64,000 nt of DNA from Ipomoea triloba (GCF_003576645.1 NC_044923.1:3883331-3947330), one strand, 5' to 3'; shown: positions 1-12,571, counted from the stretch's first letter. The notes: generated by a model not told the origin, from the letters alone. Numbers and translations: made by a program.

Positions 1-31
<31 letters not shown>

Positions 32-92
32 AAAAATAAAATGTCAATCAATTGTTATAAATAAAAACAAATAGTGATCTTAGTAAACCTTC

Positions 93-94
<2 letters not shown>

Positions 95-136
<42 letters not shown>
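95..136. repeat. (TTA)n microsatellite
   Basis: An uninterrupted run of about 14 TTA/ATT units. It is simple low-complexity DNA with no gene next to it. Confidence 0.95.
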
Positions 137-137
<1 letters not shown>

Positions 138-1155
138 ACATTGTAAAATTTCACATGATATATATGTGTGTTGTACAAATACTAAGAATTTGAGTATTTA
201 TTGAGTGGTCTTCCGGTATTTACTCAGTAATTTATAAAGAATTAATTCTAATTTTGGTCTTTTATTATTATAATATTTTTTCTTCAAACTAGTTTTCTGA
301 CAGTAGAAAATGCATTACTTTAAACTCTCATGATCTACTAAAAGTGTAATGTATTAGCTGCAAATTAAAGGTGAAAAAAAAAAAAAAAGAACAAGTAATA
401 GTTGATAAACCAAAACTCGAATTAGCGGGTTTATAAACTTCTAAACTAAATATTCTAATTTTCTATGAATATAAATATTTTTTTGGTGGAAGGGAAATTT
501 TTTTAAAATATATACAAGATAGAAAAAAAGGAGTATTTTTAGGGGGATATTAGATATAGTTAGTTTTAATATAATTTGTGGACACAAACATATTTGAATT
601 GTTTGATATTCAAATAGTTTAATGAATTAAAGTTATGTTTAAAAAATTATTATTGTGTCTGAAATAATATTTCCTAATAAACATAAGTAATTTTATTGTT
701 TTTTCTATGAGTGACAAAGGAAACATTTAAGTTGTAATCACTATTTGAAGGTATGCACGTGTTAAATTTTGTTTCTGTGTAATAGTTCACAGTTCACACA
801 TAATGTTTTATCTATTCGACCATTTTTTTTGGATAATAATTTTATTAAGGAATTATTAGAATGTAAATTTAAAAGTATTTTAAAAAGAAAAAAAAAAAAG
901 TTGCATTTTCTTTGTTACTTCACATGAATTGTGTCATAAGATTGGAATTTGTATTTCCATATCCAAATGGACCAAATGTGACCAATTATCATATCATCCT
1001 TATCCACTTGTATTTTCAAGAAGTTTTTAGACCCTTCACAAACCACAATCGAACGGATCGGACTTGCACACATTTATTGAAAATTACTATTCTTTTAATT
1101 AATTTTTTCTCCAATCCTGCTTTTTGGTACATGAAATATGAGTAGCTTGGTGGTT

Positions 1156-1236
1156 ATTATTTGTGTTGTTAAGTGGGAGGTTATGAGTTTGATACACCCT
1201 TGTAGCAATTATTTGTGTTGTTAAGTGGGAGGTTAT
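1156..1236 (+). repeat. Short direct repeat, two 30-bp copies
   Basis: The same 30-base string beginning ATTATTTGTGTTGTTAAGTG occurs at about 1156-1185 and again at 1207-1236, 51 bp apart. It looks like a local duplication in non-coding DNA. Confidence 0.8.
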
Positions 1237-1450
1237 GTATTTATTTTAAAATATTGTGTTTATGTGCATGCATGTTATGTTAAGTGTTTATGTGTCCTTA
1301 GCTATATAGTTTTGTGCATTAAGAATATAAATTTTGTACTTTATGAAGTCAAATTCTGTATATTTGAACATGGTCCATGATATAAATTGCCCCCTTGTAG
1401 TACGCAAATTTTACTGTGTACTGCGGTCTATAATGGATTGTGGACCGTAC

Positions 1451-1472
1451 ATCAAAACGACGTCGTTTTGAT
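1451..1472. repeat. Perfect 22-bp palindrome centred on ACGT
   Basis: Bases 1451-1472 read the same on both strands. The core is AAAACGACGTCGTTTT, centred between 1461 and 1462. It sits in a stretch (about 1390-1620) that is richer in GC than its surroundings and resembles a transposon-derived repeat. Similar AACGAC/GTCGTT palindromes are, from memory, common in plant repeats. No gene is nearby. Confidence 0.85.
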
Positions 1473-1926
1473 TAATGAAAACAAACAGCTGAAACGACCT
1501 CCATTCCGCTCTGTTCACCTTCAATTTATATACACTCCAGTTATCTTTCAACACAACTACAATTCCCTTTCAACACTACTGTAGTTCCCTTTCAACGGTG
1601 GCGTGAAGTAACAATAAAATTTATCATTACTAATTGTAACGCTCAATCCGTCCCGGATATGCATTAGTGTACAAACTCGATCATTCCTTACTTAGCAAAA
1701 GAGCATATTGCTTTAAATTCAATGCCACCTCTGAGGTTGAAACTTATGACCTCTTATTTGGGACAGTCACAATTATGTCACCGACCAAAAATTAATATAG
1801 ACATCTACAATTTGTTGTCAAATATACGAAAATCTTAAATAAGATTTTAGATTCAAGTTTCTTAAACGGAAAAATAAATTCCCATAAAGGGAAGGTGATG
1901 AGAGGAAGAAACATAAGCGGATGGGG

Positions 1927-1962
<36 letters not shown>

Positions 1963-3610
1963 GGACGAATAATATAATCTAAAGTCTTCAACGCACTAAT
2001 AACCCTCCATTTCACTTCACCATAAAAAGCAATAAGGCATTGACTTGACGCTGCATGGCACTTTGTCCTGCCTTGCATCCCAAGAATCAAAGAATTTGGC
2101 CAAAACCTGTTTTGTAAGCCTGTCTTGTACGTGTAATATAATGCTTTCTCTCTTGTAGTGTTTCTTGTTTTCCATTCTATGTATATTTTTGGCTCCTAAT
2201 AATTACCTAGTTGACCATCAACATTATAGGATTTATAGGGGTACTTACGTTTCTTCATTCACATTCTAACTTTAACTTAGGAAGCTGATTAATGCATTTT
2301 TTTTCTAAGTTAAGATAAGATGTATTGGCTTATCAATGGATAGACCATTCTTCTAACACGCCCAAGAACAATAAAATCGATATATACAAGGATACTCTTC
2401 TCGATCACCTTAGGTGTCATTATTTTAATTTACATTTATATATTAGTTTATTCAACTACTAATTTAGTAGTTATTTTTGTATATGCTATTCGGTATCCTC
2501 AGTACGTATTGAGACTAATCAGGATTCGTCTCGAATCATGCCCGTAGGGTTTGATTTTTACTCTCGTGATAGCTTGGCTCAAGGTTACCATGTTTGAATT
2601 TTTGACTTTGTAGTTGCATTAGCGATTTGTTTAATAAACTGTATCAAGCTGTCGGATTCAACTTTAAAAAATAATTTTGATCTCAATCATCTAACTAAAC
2701 ATTTGTCAACATTCAACTAACTTTTAACTTTTTAACTTTCAGCTTGCCGTAATAAGCCTTTTTGTGGTGGGCTATGCCTTGGTGTTGGGTTAGCTTTTTC
2801 ATCTTGTATATTGTTGTTGGATTGAGTTTTAGGTTCAACCCAATTGCTTAGTTTATGGGCTTTAAACTTATGGGTGTGAGTCCAAAGGCTATTCAAATTA
2901 AAATAGCATTGATATATAACTGCATACATGTGCTATAATTTTGAAATTTGTGGTGGTTCATATAATTATACAATTGTTCCTTGTTCCAAGTTTAGTTCAT
3001 CCCAGCTTACTTTCACATAGCGATTACAAGCTTTTCAGTAATTACTTATAATTAGAGTTTTTTTCTTTTTTTGAGTATTATTGACTCTGTTACAATGTAG
3101 TATCATTGATTTGCAATATTACCTTCACTGAAGCTTGAACTCACCCTTTCATATGAGAGTGCAACCAGGTATCACTAGACTACAAGGTATTGACACTTAT
3201 AATTGGAGTTAATCTGAATAACTCTAAGAATTGACAATAATTAATTTACATTTTTTTTGGGAATAAGTAATTTTACTTAATTTCGAAAGTCATTGCCAAC
3301 TTGCCCAGAGGGTGCTAACTTAATAAAACAAATGAAATACACACAACACGACAACAGTAAAGTTTCAAAGTAGAAGAAGAAAAAAGAAAGAATAATGCAT
3401 GGACCACTTATAGTGGTTGGTCAAATACAAAACATAGCCCATACTGAACAACTTCCATAACGTGGACTGGTTGGACCCACCCCTAATTTCACCCCAATTA
3501 TTCAAACATGAAGACCAAACACACATGCATCAAGGCAGTGGTCCAACTTTTACTAGAAGTTTAATGGTGTTGTATGTTCGGGTGAATTATATCTTGTATA
3601 TTTTATAATG

Positions 3611-3930
3611 GGGCTGTTCGATAAATGGTTGTTAGCCGATAGTTGTTAGCTGATTAGGTTAGAGAGTATGACTAGGTTATAACATTAGATGATTGTTGAA
3701 AATGTGTTTGATAAATTAGCTATTAACTGATAGTTATTTGGTATAATTTCTTTTCTCAAAAAGTTAATTGAAAAAGTTGTTCAAAGTAACTTTTTGAATT
3801 TTGGCATTTTAAAGTTATAAAAAGCTTATTAACTAAACATTTATATTCATTTTTTAACCAAGTCAATAGCTAATAGTGGTCAAATAAGTCAAAATTGATT
3901 TATAAACTAACTATTTTACCAAACATGGCC
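3611..3930. mobile_element. hAT-like MITE, about 320 bp
   Basis: The left end begins GGGCTGTTCGATAAATGG. The right end, read on the other strand, begins GGCCATGTTTGGTAAAATAG. These are degenerate terminal inverted repeats of the 'GGGCTGTTTGGTAAA' type seen in plant hAT MITEs. The interior is AT-rich and non-coding. I could not find a clean 8-bp target duplication, so the copy is probably old. Confidence 0.6.
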
Positions 3931-4167
3931 AATATCTCTATTCTAAAAAAATTATAAAGAGCAAAATTTCAATTTATTGTCATATTATATTCTTTTAATT
4001 CTATCTCATTATATATTAACTTTTATTTGGTTGTCACAATTAGTCTCTCATTTAACTTGTTGTCATTTTACTCTTTAATAAAAATGACTAACACATAATT
4101 TTATCATTTAAGTCTCTTGCTCTTATGAGGACAAGACACGTGTGCAAATGACACAAGACACGTGCAT

Positions 4168-4335
4168 ACACTTGGTGGTGCACCACAGACCAGCCCTTAA
4201 TGCACAACAAATCATACCTTAGTGCACCATAGACCAATACTTCTCCCACTGACCCGCACACAGTGTACTACAAACCACTACAAAGTACACCATAGTCTAA
4301 CACTTAGTGCATCACATAAATATACTTGGTGCAGG
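4168..4335. repeat. Degenerate repeat with recurring GTGCACCA-AGACCA motif
   Basis: Variants of 'TAGTGCACCATAGACCAATACTT' recur about four times in 170 bp (near 4170, 4200, 4222 and 4288), with diverged spacers. This is non-coding and probably part of an old transposon that continues into the TA tract at 4468-4490. Confidence 0.45.
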
Positions 4336-5156
4336 AAATTATAAAAATGCCACAATATTTTTTTTTCATTTCCATTGATTTTCGACCGTTGATCTGAACT
4401 CATCTAATGGCTCATATCTGTTTGCGTGGACACATCTGAGGAGGCTCTTCCAAATACGGAGTATTATGTATATATATATATATATATAGACAGACATTAT
4501 AAAGGATTTCGGATCTACAAAGATGTAAAAAGGAAATAAAATTTACAAAAATATATAGACATACATAAAAGGAATCAATGATAGAATTGGAGGAGGATGT
4601 GAATGAGTCCAAACTCAGATGCAAATTGCAAGTTGCAAGTAGGCTTAGCCCATAAGGATCGGAGTTCATTGGATCACGTGAACAGTAGGTTTGGGTTTGG
4701 TTTTATTGGGCTATGGGACCCTTTTACCACTCTTTCACTGCAATAATGCCTCTTTCTTCAACTGGATGGTCTGACAACTTCTGCTGCTATCACATATCAC
4801 AGATTCGATGAGATACATCCTCATCTCATCCCATCCATTCCTGGATCAGAATCCTTCAATGTTTTGGAATGCACCCCATTGGTTCATTGCCATTGCCCTC
4901 CCTTTAGATCCCTTCACTCTTTTATTTATTTTTGAAAATAAAGATCAAATAAGTCATCCAATTATACACGAAAATGGGTCTTTATTGGAGAAATGTTGCT
5001 CCATTCACCCTCTTGCAGGTATACTCTGCGCATAAGAGGTCTTCATCATCTCTAATCAATCAATGTCTCCCAATGACCCCATTTTGTTCACTGGAACAAG
5101 ATTTTTAGGTGATCAATCGAATTAACTGAGATAGCCCTGCAAGGCTGATAAGGAAG

Positions 5157-5617
5157 TTTTTTTTTTTAAAAAAAAAAATTAAATCAAAGACAAAATATCA
5201 TTAATTAGAATCCAAGCTCAAAATGTGAGCAATGGAAGGAAACAGATGAGTAAAACAGTCGATACGGTCAGACATGCACAAGGCTTCCTGAGCTAAACAA
5301 TTGGCAATCCTGTTCGCGGACCGTTTAGCATACACAATGGTTAATTAGTGAACGAAACTAGAAGCTATGTATCTGATATCATCTAGGAGAAGATCAAAAT
5401 AAGAGACAGAATCATAAGTATGAAGAATGCCAATAATGGCTTGCTGACAGTCGCTCTCTAACTGGAGGTTGTCGATGCCGAGGTCTCTAATCCATTTCAG
5501 TGTTTCACGAATGTCCATTACTCCTGCTTCTGGTGGATTGAAGGTAGCTCTCCAAGGTAGACATCTCGCAACAATGAAACAGCCCATAGAGTCACGAATA
5601 ACAAAGCCGAACCCCAT
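5157..5617 (-). mobile_element. LINE fragment: RNase H-like domain, 3' end and poly(A)
   Basis: On the minus strand, 5617 to 5345 encodes about 90 residues typical of the plant non-LTR retrotransposon RNase H domain: GFVIRDSMG near the start, a PPEAGVMDIRETLKW helix and the LESDCQQAI segment. Beyond an in-frame TAA the same frame continues with the family's C-terminal SANRIAN-LAQEAL motif and ends with TAA at 5201-5203. A plus-strand T run at 5157-5167 is the expected poly(A) tail. It is a 5'-truncated and broken remnant: RT and endonuclease are absent. It would degrade the RNA of RNA:DNA hybrids if intact. It lies head to head with a second remnant on the other strand. Confidence 0.75.
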
Positions 5618-5900
5618 CTTGATTGACTATTTGAATCTTCAACAAGCTAGTGCTTCTTTCTCTGCTGATTGTTCTTATAAAATATTGATTAGTATGAACT
5701 ATATTATATTCACTTAATTTAAGTTACTGATAAAATACTTTGTGCATGTTAAGAGATTAGCAAATCGTATAGCTCACGCTATGGGTTCTCAGTATAGTTC
5801 AAAGGCTTGGGAAGTTATCCTTCCTTTTACTTGCAATGCCCTTTTATTTAATAATTGAAATTTTGGTTTTATTTACAAAAAAAATAAAATAAAAAAAAAT
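5617..5900 (+). mobile_element. Second LINE fragment, RNase H C-terminus, opposite orientation
   Basis: On the plus strand, LQQASASFSADCSYKIL (about 5633-5685) is followed, after stops, by FVHVKRLANRIAHAMG (from about 5739) and a stop at 5854-5856. These are the end of a plant LINE RNase H domain and its LANRIAH motif. An A-rich tail follows at about 5875-5900. The pieces are interrupted by stop codons, so this is a dead remnant. It differs in sequence from the minus-strand fragment that abuts it. Confidence 0.6.
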
Positions 5901-8900
5901 TGAAAAGAAGAAAAGCATACAATTCGTTTACTTATATATTTCTGAACTCCCATTTAAAACCAAAAAACAGAGATAAATTAAAAGATTAAAAGAAATGTTG
6001 TTTAATTTTCTTCCTCAACTGTGCACTAATAAATAAAATTGATTCTATTTGTACTTTCAATGAAAACTAAGGCATCTTTCTCAATCAAGTACTTGTGTGA
6101 TATTTTCTAAATTGATTTTTGGATAGCTGTGGCATATATATATTGTTGTATGGAAAGAAACGTTAGGGGTTACTATTTTCCAAAGATGGATAAGCTTATC
6201 AACAATTTAAAAAATGAAAATAATTGGAAATAATTTCACTAGTCTTAGTTGGAAACCAAAAGTCACTCACGCCATCAAAGGTCATGTTCACAATCAATTT
6301 CTTGCGGCGCTTGATTCTTTTGTACAATTGTACTCTGATAAAATTGTCACAAAACACAAATAAATATGTATATAACGATGTTATTATATCCCGACAACTC
6401 AACGAGAATGACTGAATTAGTAAAATATGATTTTTCAGTCAAAAGTTCAATTCTTATTAATACTTTTTTGGTCAAGCTTATTATACATGATCTTTATAGC
6501 ATGATTTATCTCTATTGTGGAGCAAAATACAAAATGTAAAAAAAAAAAAAAAAAACATACAAATATAATAAGTACACACATTTTTTTCTTTAATTATATA
6601 TAAATATTGACTATTTATTACTCCGTAGTTTTTTTTAGAAAATACATTTTTGAACTTTTTAAAATCAGAAAAGCAACCTTAGGGGATTAGTTCGGGTATA
6701 GTACGAGCTTAAATGTATCTCCTATAGTTAAGGTATATTCAAGACACCATGTGACCGGACAAAAAAAAACCTTATAACATGTTGTAGAGTTCTATAAATT
6801 GCTAGGAGGAAACGGTTAAAATAGTAAAAGCACCAACTCTTGGTCTGATCATAGATTCTCCTAGCGACAAGGGCGGATCCGGAGGGAGGGGGTAATGGGG
6901 GCAGTTGCCCCCCTCACTTGACCCTCATACCCGTTATATATAGGGACCCCTAAAATATATACGTATAGTATATTATTGAATATAAGTAAATATATATACA
7001 TAACAGTAATTAAAGGATGTGTTAGATTAGATGGTTAACACATAATTGTATTTTGCTTGGTAACATAAAATATTTCCTCATATATTTTAAGATAATTGTA
7101 TTCACAAAATTTGAAGTTAAAACCCCTGAATTTAAGCACATCGTTTGAAGTTATATTTATAAAAGTGTTTAATTTAACCACTTTTAATTTATTTAACACT
7201 TCTAAATTAAAATCAAATAATATTCCTCTCAACTTCAACATCATTAGCGTCTTTGAACAGACAATAAAGTTGATTTTTATGGGGATAGGGTCGCTCTCTA
7301 ATAATTGCCGAAAAAAAATCTAAAAAGCTGGAAGACATTATCCGTGCAAGACACAAATACTGTATATATATATATATAAAGACCAAATTAAAGGCTGTTG
7401 GACGTATGTATGGTCCAATGAAAATTGAATGCTAATTACATAATATTACTGTATACTTTTGAGGCAAGTGGCCACGTTGTCTCCATCTTTATAAATATCT
7501 CACAATTAAATATTACGTCTAATAACAGACTATATTATTTGAACAGTATGGGCAACTGCAATTTTGTCTATAATAAGGCTATTGGGTATCTTCTGCCGGA
7601 GATACCATCTTCAAAAAATAAAAATTACCTCAAAAAAATTATATCAAATTAGTAAAGTATGATTATCGTACTTGAAAGTTATAACTTCGATCCTTATCAA
7701 TTTTTTAAGTGATATGTAATATTAAACCAGTATTGCAATGGTTGATGTTGGTGTCTATTGCTCGTCTCGCATTGGATTAGATATAAACCAATACAAGTAG
7801 GTACTAACTTGAGGATAACACCAAATTGATGAGACTAAAACCCATTTTAAAAGTTAGAAAAGTTAATTCTATTTATAACAATAAATTTCTCCACCAATTT
7901 CTTCCTTCTAGACAAGCCTCTTGTTCTGTGATTATATCTTGATTAATCAGTTCTAAATTTTAAATATTAATATATATAAAGTCTTTTCATAGTCCTCTTG
8001 TGTCATAGGGTTGAATGAAAAGGTCAATCAAGTATAATAGCTAGGATGATATTTGTATTTGTATGATATTAAACGATCAAATCAACCGATAATTAATAAC
8101 TTTGCTCCCAATAATTAATAACTGATGCACTATAAATGCTGTTTTTTGTCATTATAAAATTTAATTGAAGTATTGCATATTAAGAAAATAAAAATTCAAA
8201 AAATATATTATATAGGTATAGGAACCTGATTTATTCAGTACACACTTTTAGTAATTGTGATTTGTGAGTTATTCTCCTCACAAGAAAAATCAAAGCGTAA
8301 CTAATTAATAGTGATTTTATTATGTGGAATCATAAGTCCATTGAATCCAATCTACCCAAGTAATTTTCAGAATTAAAAATACTTTTTGTTTTTTTTTTCT
8401 CGAAAATTAAAGAGTAAATTTCTGATGCAAGTTGTCAAGTTGATGACCAAGTTTATGGGCAGCCAGATTTATTAAATTTAATTTGTTATAAGATACTTTT
8501 TCTTTCCTCCCAAACGAGATACTTTTTCTTGGATTTGGTGAGTGTTGTGTGATCTAAATTAGATAATTTTTTTTAGTTTTATTTTTATTTCTGTATAATT
8601 TTTTAAACTCTTGCGTGCACTTTAAAAGAATTTATGATGAAATTAATTAAAGTAGGTATAAAGTAATTAATTTCGAGAAATGAAACTGAATAGAAACAAG
8701 ATAATGATTTTTTCTTTTTTCTTTTGGGGTATTGATTGTTTGAATAGAATGTCTTGTTTCATCAAGGCAATGGTTACAATATATATCCAAGGTTCTTCAA
8801 CAATGTTAGGGAAACTATTGATCAGACTAGGGGTGTGTTTGGTGCAAATTTTAGAATCAGGATAATAATGAAAATTAAATACTTCGTAATGATAATGAGT

Positions 8901-10626
8901 TTAAGTATGAAGAGTCACTTTGAGATTATAAAAACTTTATATAAACTTATAACATTATGGAACAAATAAATTTCAATTAGTTTTAAGTCAAATTATAATT
9001 CTCCATTGCACAAATAATTTCTTGCAACCCATTAGGCTCATCCCAGCATCCAAGACCAACAATAGAAATATGGCCTCGTTACCTATATAATTGGGTGGCT
9101 AATAATTCTCATCTTTTGCTTGCAAAAAAAAAAGAAAGAAAGAAAAACTCTCATCTTTTCTTGGACCGTGGGGCCACTATGGAGCTAACAACTGAGGAAA
9201 ATAGCCAAGTTTCATCATCAATGGTGTCATGCCGCTGGTCCTTTTGGCATTTTTAGATTTTTTTTTTTGAAAAAGTTATATTACATGCAATTTCTATTTA
9301 TATTCCCTCACTTTTATTTTCTAATGTGACAACTGATGATTAGTTATTTTTATTTTAGGGTCCCAATGAAAATGTCTACATCAAAGTTTGATGAGAGATA
9401 TTAAAAATTGGGAGTAGAATTTGAGGATGGGAGAAGTATATAATATTGAATTTATATATTTATTTTTTAAAAATAAATAAGCTCACACAAAATTATGAAC
9501 TTTGTGGCAAGTTAAAAGAGAGATGATATATGTATAGAACATTAGAGATTTAGAGGATGAATCTATATAGATACGTGTACATCAATATTTAGGTTACGTT
9601 TGAGAACAAGTTTAAGTTTATGCCATATAGAAAAATTATTCTCAAATAGAACTCATTCGATGTTTAGACACTATTATAAGAGAGATTGAATAGCGATTCA
9701 CTAAATTCGTTAAATTCACTTCAATCTAATTTGTGTTTGTCAAAAGTGAATGAGATATAAATTTACATAGTAAAAATCCATCACAACGGGATTGGATACG
9801 AATTTAACTTTCCAAACTATGTTACATCCACTACCAACAAGACTTCATCATATGGTTGGGAAAAAGCGCACACAGACTAATATTTTTTCCAACCATAATG
9901 AAGATTTATAATTTAAATTTGTTTGAATTGTTGAATTGTGTATTTATATTTTTAATTGAATATTTGGATTTTTTTGAATTGAATGAGATGTTTAAAACAA
10001 TTTTGTAATTTTGATTTTTGAAACTTATGATATGCTATTTGATACGCATCTAGTCTACTATTGACAAATCAGATTGGATTGAAATTTTTAATTTACTATT
10101 GACGAATTAGATATATATTCACGCTGCCATGCATAAACTTCACGATCACCGCTATAGTATGGAAAAGAAATACTTATTGCTAACATATTGAGTTTTTTTC
10201 AGATAGAAAAAGCATAGTTATATACTTTATGGGGTAGAAATTATCCAAACACGAGCTCAAAATCCATTTTCTATCTTTCTTTGGATAAGTTGACAACCTG
10301 ACACCACTAGAATATTTTAAGAATATTAGAGTACATATACATTGTACATGTGACATACACTCTGTCAAAACTATTTTAAGGTATAAGACTACTCAAATTA
10401 AAGGCTTGTAATTATCCGTAGTTTTAATAATACACGGGACAACCCAACTAATCAAGTAGGTCTAATTTATGACTTACAGTAACGATAAGAATTTATAAAT
10501 TAGTCTTATTAGTTTAAGTCATTCAGTTATGGATAACCTAAACTTATTTATCCCCTTATGATCTTTTGTCAATGAGAATTACAGTAAAAAGTGAGTTTAC
10601 ACATAGCGAGTGTAATTTTAATCATA
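5901..10626. other. Gene-free AT-rich region
   Basis: No supported gene. A GC-rich patch at 6868-6925 (GGGCGGATCCGGAGGGAGGG, then a C/G-rich inverted motif) resembles the terminal part of a plant DNA transposon, but I could not define its ends. A 'GGGGTGTGTTTGGTGC' motif at about 8830 also looks like the left end of a hAT-like MITE, without a convincing right end. The rest is AT-rich and unassigned. Confidence 0.6.
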
Positions 10627-11012
10627 CTAGTATTTTCACCCGTGCGTTGCACGGAATGAATTTGTTATAATACTTTAAGAAATATTTGAATTGATATACA
10701 ATTATAGAAATTATAACATCGAATATGAGTATGAATAAGTGTATAAATGCAATTATAGTATGAGTCTTCCTTGCATGCAACAAATATCACAAAAATTCAG
10801 TGTTCTAAAATAAGTGTATAAATGCAATAGGTAGATAATTTACATTATTGCATCATATTCATTAATTTAATTACTTGTCGGTTAGTTATTGCAAGATCTT
10901 GAGGTACACTTATATTTTGATATTCAGTAAGTATAACTATATTAGAGAAAAATTTACATGGAAGTAATGTGATAATCAGTTGAGTAATTGTTGGTTGACC
11001 GTAGAGCGTTGT

Positions 11013-11083
11013 GTTGGAGTAAGAAGATGATATATAGTGAAGATGATATTGCCCTTCACTATATATCATCTTCTTCCTTCAAC
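11013..11083. repeat. 30-bp stem hairpin inside the Helitron
   Basis: The left arm 11,013-11,042 pairs with 11,054-11,083 with two mismatches around an 11-nt loop. The arms contain AAGAAGATGATATATAGTGA and its complement. It lies toward the Helitron's 3' half but is distinct from the short terminal hairpin. Confidence 0.85.
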
Positions 11084-11349
11084 ACGTTGATATTCTCTGG
11101 ACAAATAACTGTTGGAAAAAAATTAGCATAAAATGGCATTTTACTGGCAATATTGTGGTACAAATATATGTGGGGTCCACTTTCGATTTGGGTCGGGTCA
11201 AAGTAGATTCGTGTTCTTCGTAGTTAGACGAAAAGATTGATATATTGTACGCTCAAAATTGATAATGGGTGAATGAGAAATTGGTTCTCAAAGTTGACCC
11301 ATTTGAGTTAGAAAAATATAGAGAAAAACATTTCAAGTAACTTTTGTCC

Positions 11350-11748
11350 GACATTGGTTTGAGAAGTGGTTTGCACCACTACTTATACAAGAGTTTTTCT
11401 AAGGCTTATTGAATTGTATAGCATAGAGGCTCTCTCTCGCGCGCAGGGGTGCAAATGAAATCCCAAAATAAACTTAAAAAGGCTTGACTCGTGCGCCGAC
11501 ACCTGCATGCACGAATGTCGTTCAGAAAATTGGTTGGCCTTGCGGGTTNGACATTGGTTTGAGAAGTGGTTTGCACCACTACTTATACAAGAGTTTTTCT
11601 AAGGCTTATTGAATTGTATAGCATAGAGGCTCTCTCTCGCGCGCAGGGGTGCAAATGAAATCCCAAAATAAACTTAAAAAGGCTTGACTCGTGCGCCGAC
11701 ACCTGCATGCACGAATGTCGTTCAGAAAATTGGTTGGCCTTGCGGGTT
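11350..11748. repeat. 199-bp direct repeat around a single N (assembly overlap)
   Basis: Bases 11,350-11,548 and 11,550-11,748 read as identical, separated only by the N at 11,549. A perfect repeat hinged exactly on an N is what an unmerged contig overlap looks like. It is unlikely to be a real tandem duplication. Confidence 0.85.
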
Positions 11749-11790
11749 TAATTATGCCAAATTTTCATATTTTTTACAATATTAGGCGTG

Positions 11791-12571
11791 AAGTTAAAAC
11801 TTAGGATATTGTTTTTATTAATAGTATAGATTGCATTGCAGAGAAATATATATACTGAATTATTACCATTTGCAATTCTAGTCTATAATTGTATTACGAA
11901 TAGGAACGTAGCGAAGAATATATTTTATTAGGAATTCTATTTTAATTGACAATTGTATTAGCGATAGGAATTGTATTACCATATTTTACAATATTACGCA
12001 AACCATAATATTATAGGTCTGTTTTGTGCGGGAAGTTAAAAATTACGATATTGTTTTTATTAATAGTATAGATTGCATGGCAGAGAAATATATATACTGA
12101 ATTATTATCATTTGTAATTCTAGTTTAGAATTGTATTACGAATAGGAACGTAGGGAAGAATATATTTTATTAGAAATTCTATTTTAATTGACAATTGTAT
12201 TAGCGATAGGAATTGTATTACCATATTTTTTACAATATTACGCAAACCATAATACTATCGGTCTGTTTTGAGCGGGATGTTAAAACTGAGGATATTGTTT
12301 TTATTAATAGTATAGATTAATAGTATAGATTGAATTGCAAAGAAATATATATACTGAATTGTTACCATTAGCAATTCTAGTCTAGAATTGTATTACGAAT
12401 AGGAACGTAGGGAAGAATATATTTCATTAGGAATTCTATTTTAATTTACAATTGTAATAGCGATAGGAATTGTATTACCATATTTTACAATATTACGCAA
12501 ACCATAATATTATAGGTCTGTTTTGGGCGGGAAGTTAAAACTTAGGATATTGTTTTTATTAATAGTATAGA
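11791..12571 (-). repeat. Tandem array of about 245-bp units carrying the Helitron 5' terminus
   Basis: A unit beginning (plus strand) AAGTTAAAACTTAGGATATT recurs at about 11,791, 12,033, 12,276 and 12,532, a spacing of 242-256 bp. Each unit includes the plus-strand string ending AATAGTATAGAT, the complement of the Helitron 5' terminus. The unit near 12,300 has an extra internal 14-bp duplication (TTAATAGTATAGAT twice). Units differ at scattered bases, so the array is not recent. Confidence 0.85.

Larger units (their letters stand above)
1..5156. other. Gene-free AT-rich region
   Basis: No open frame here has a recognisable domain; the short ones are low-complexity (for example the Tyr-Ile runs encoded by TA repeats near 1929-1959 and 4468-4490). 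The window opens in a poly-T tract (1-30). The content is microsatellites, a short direct repeat (1156-1236), a palindrome (1451-1472), a MITE (3611-3930) and a degenerate repeat (4168-4335). No host gene, RNA gene or promoter could be supported. Confidence 0.7.
10627..12571 (-). mobile_element. Non-autonomous Helitron with tandemly repeated 5' end
   Basis: Read on the minus strand, the element starts TCTATACTATTAATAAAAAC at 12,571 and ends CTAG at 10,627. Nine bases before that CTAG is a short hairpin, CCGTGC-AAC-GCACGG (10,640-10,654). A 5' TC, a 3' hairpin and a terminal CTRR are the hallmarks of Helitrons. The flanks are A (complement of 12,572) and T (complement of 10,626), which is the expected insertion between A and T with no target duplication. 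There is no Rep/helicase coding sequence, so it depends on an autonomous partner. It contains one assembly join (N at 11,549) with a 199-bp redundancy, so its true length is about 1.75 kb. Confidence 0.75.

Noticed and set aside
11791..12571. Tandem repeats as a centromeric satellite or CRISPR-like array
   Set aside because: Only three to four units, no spacers, and each carries a Helitron 5' terminus, which explains them better.
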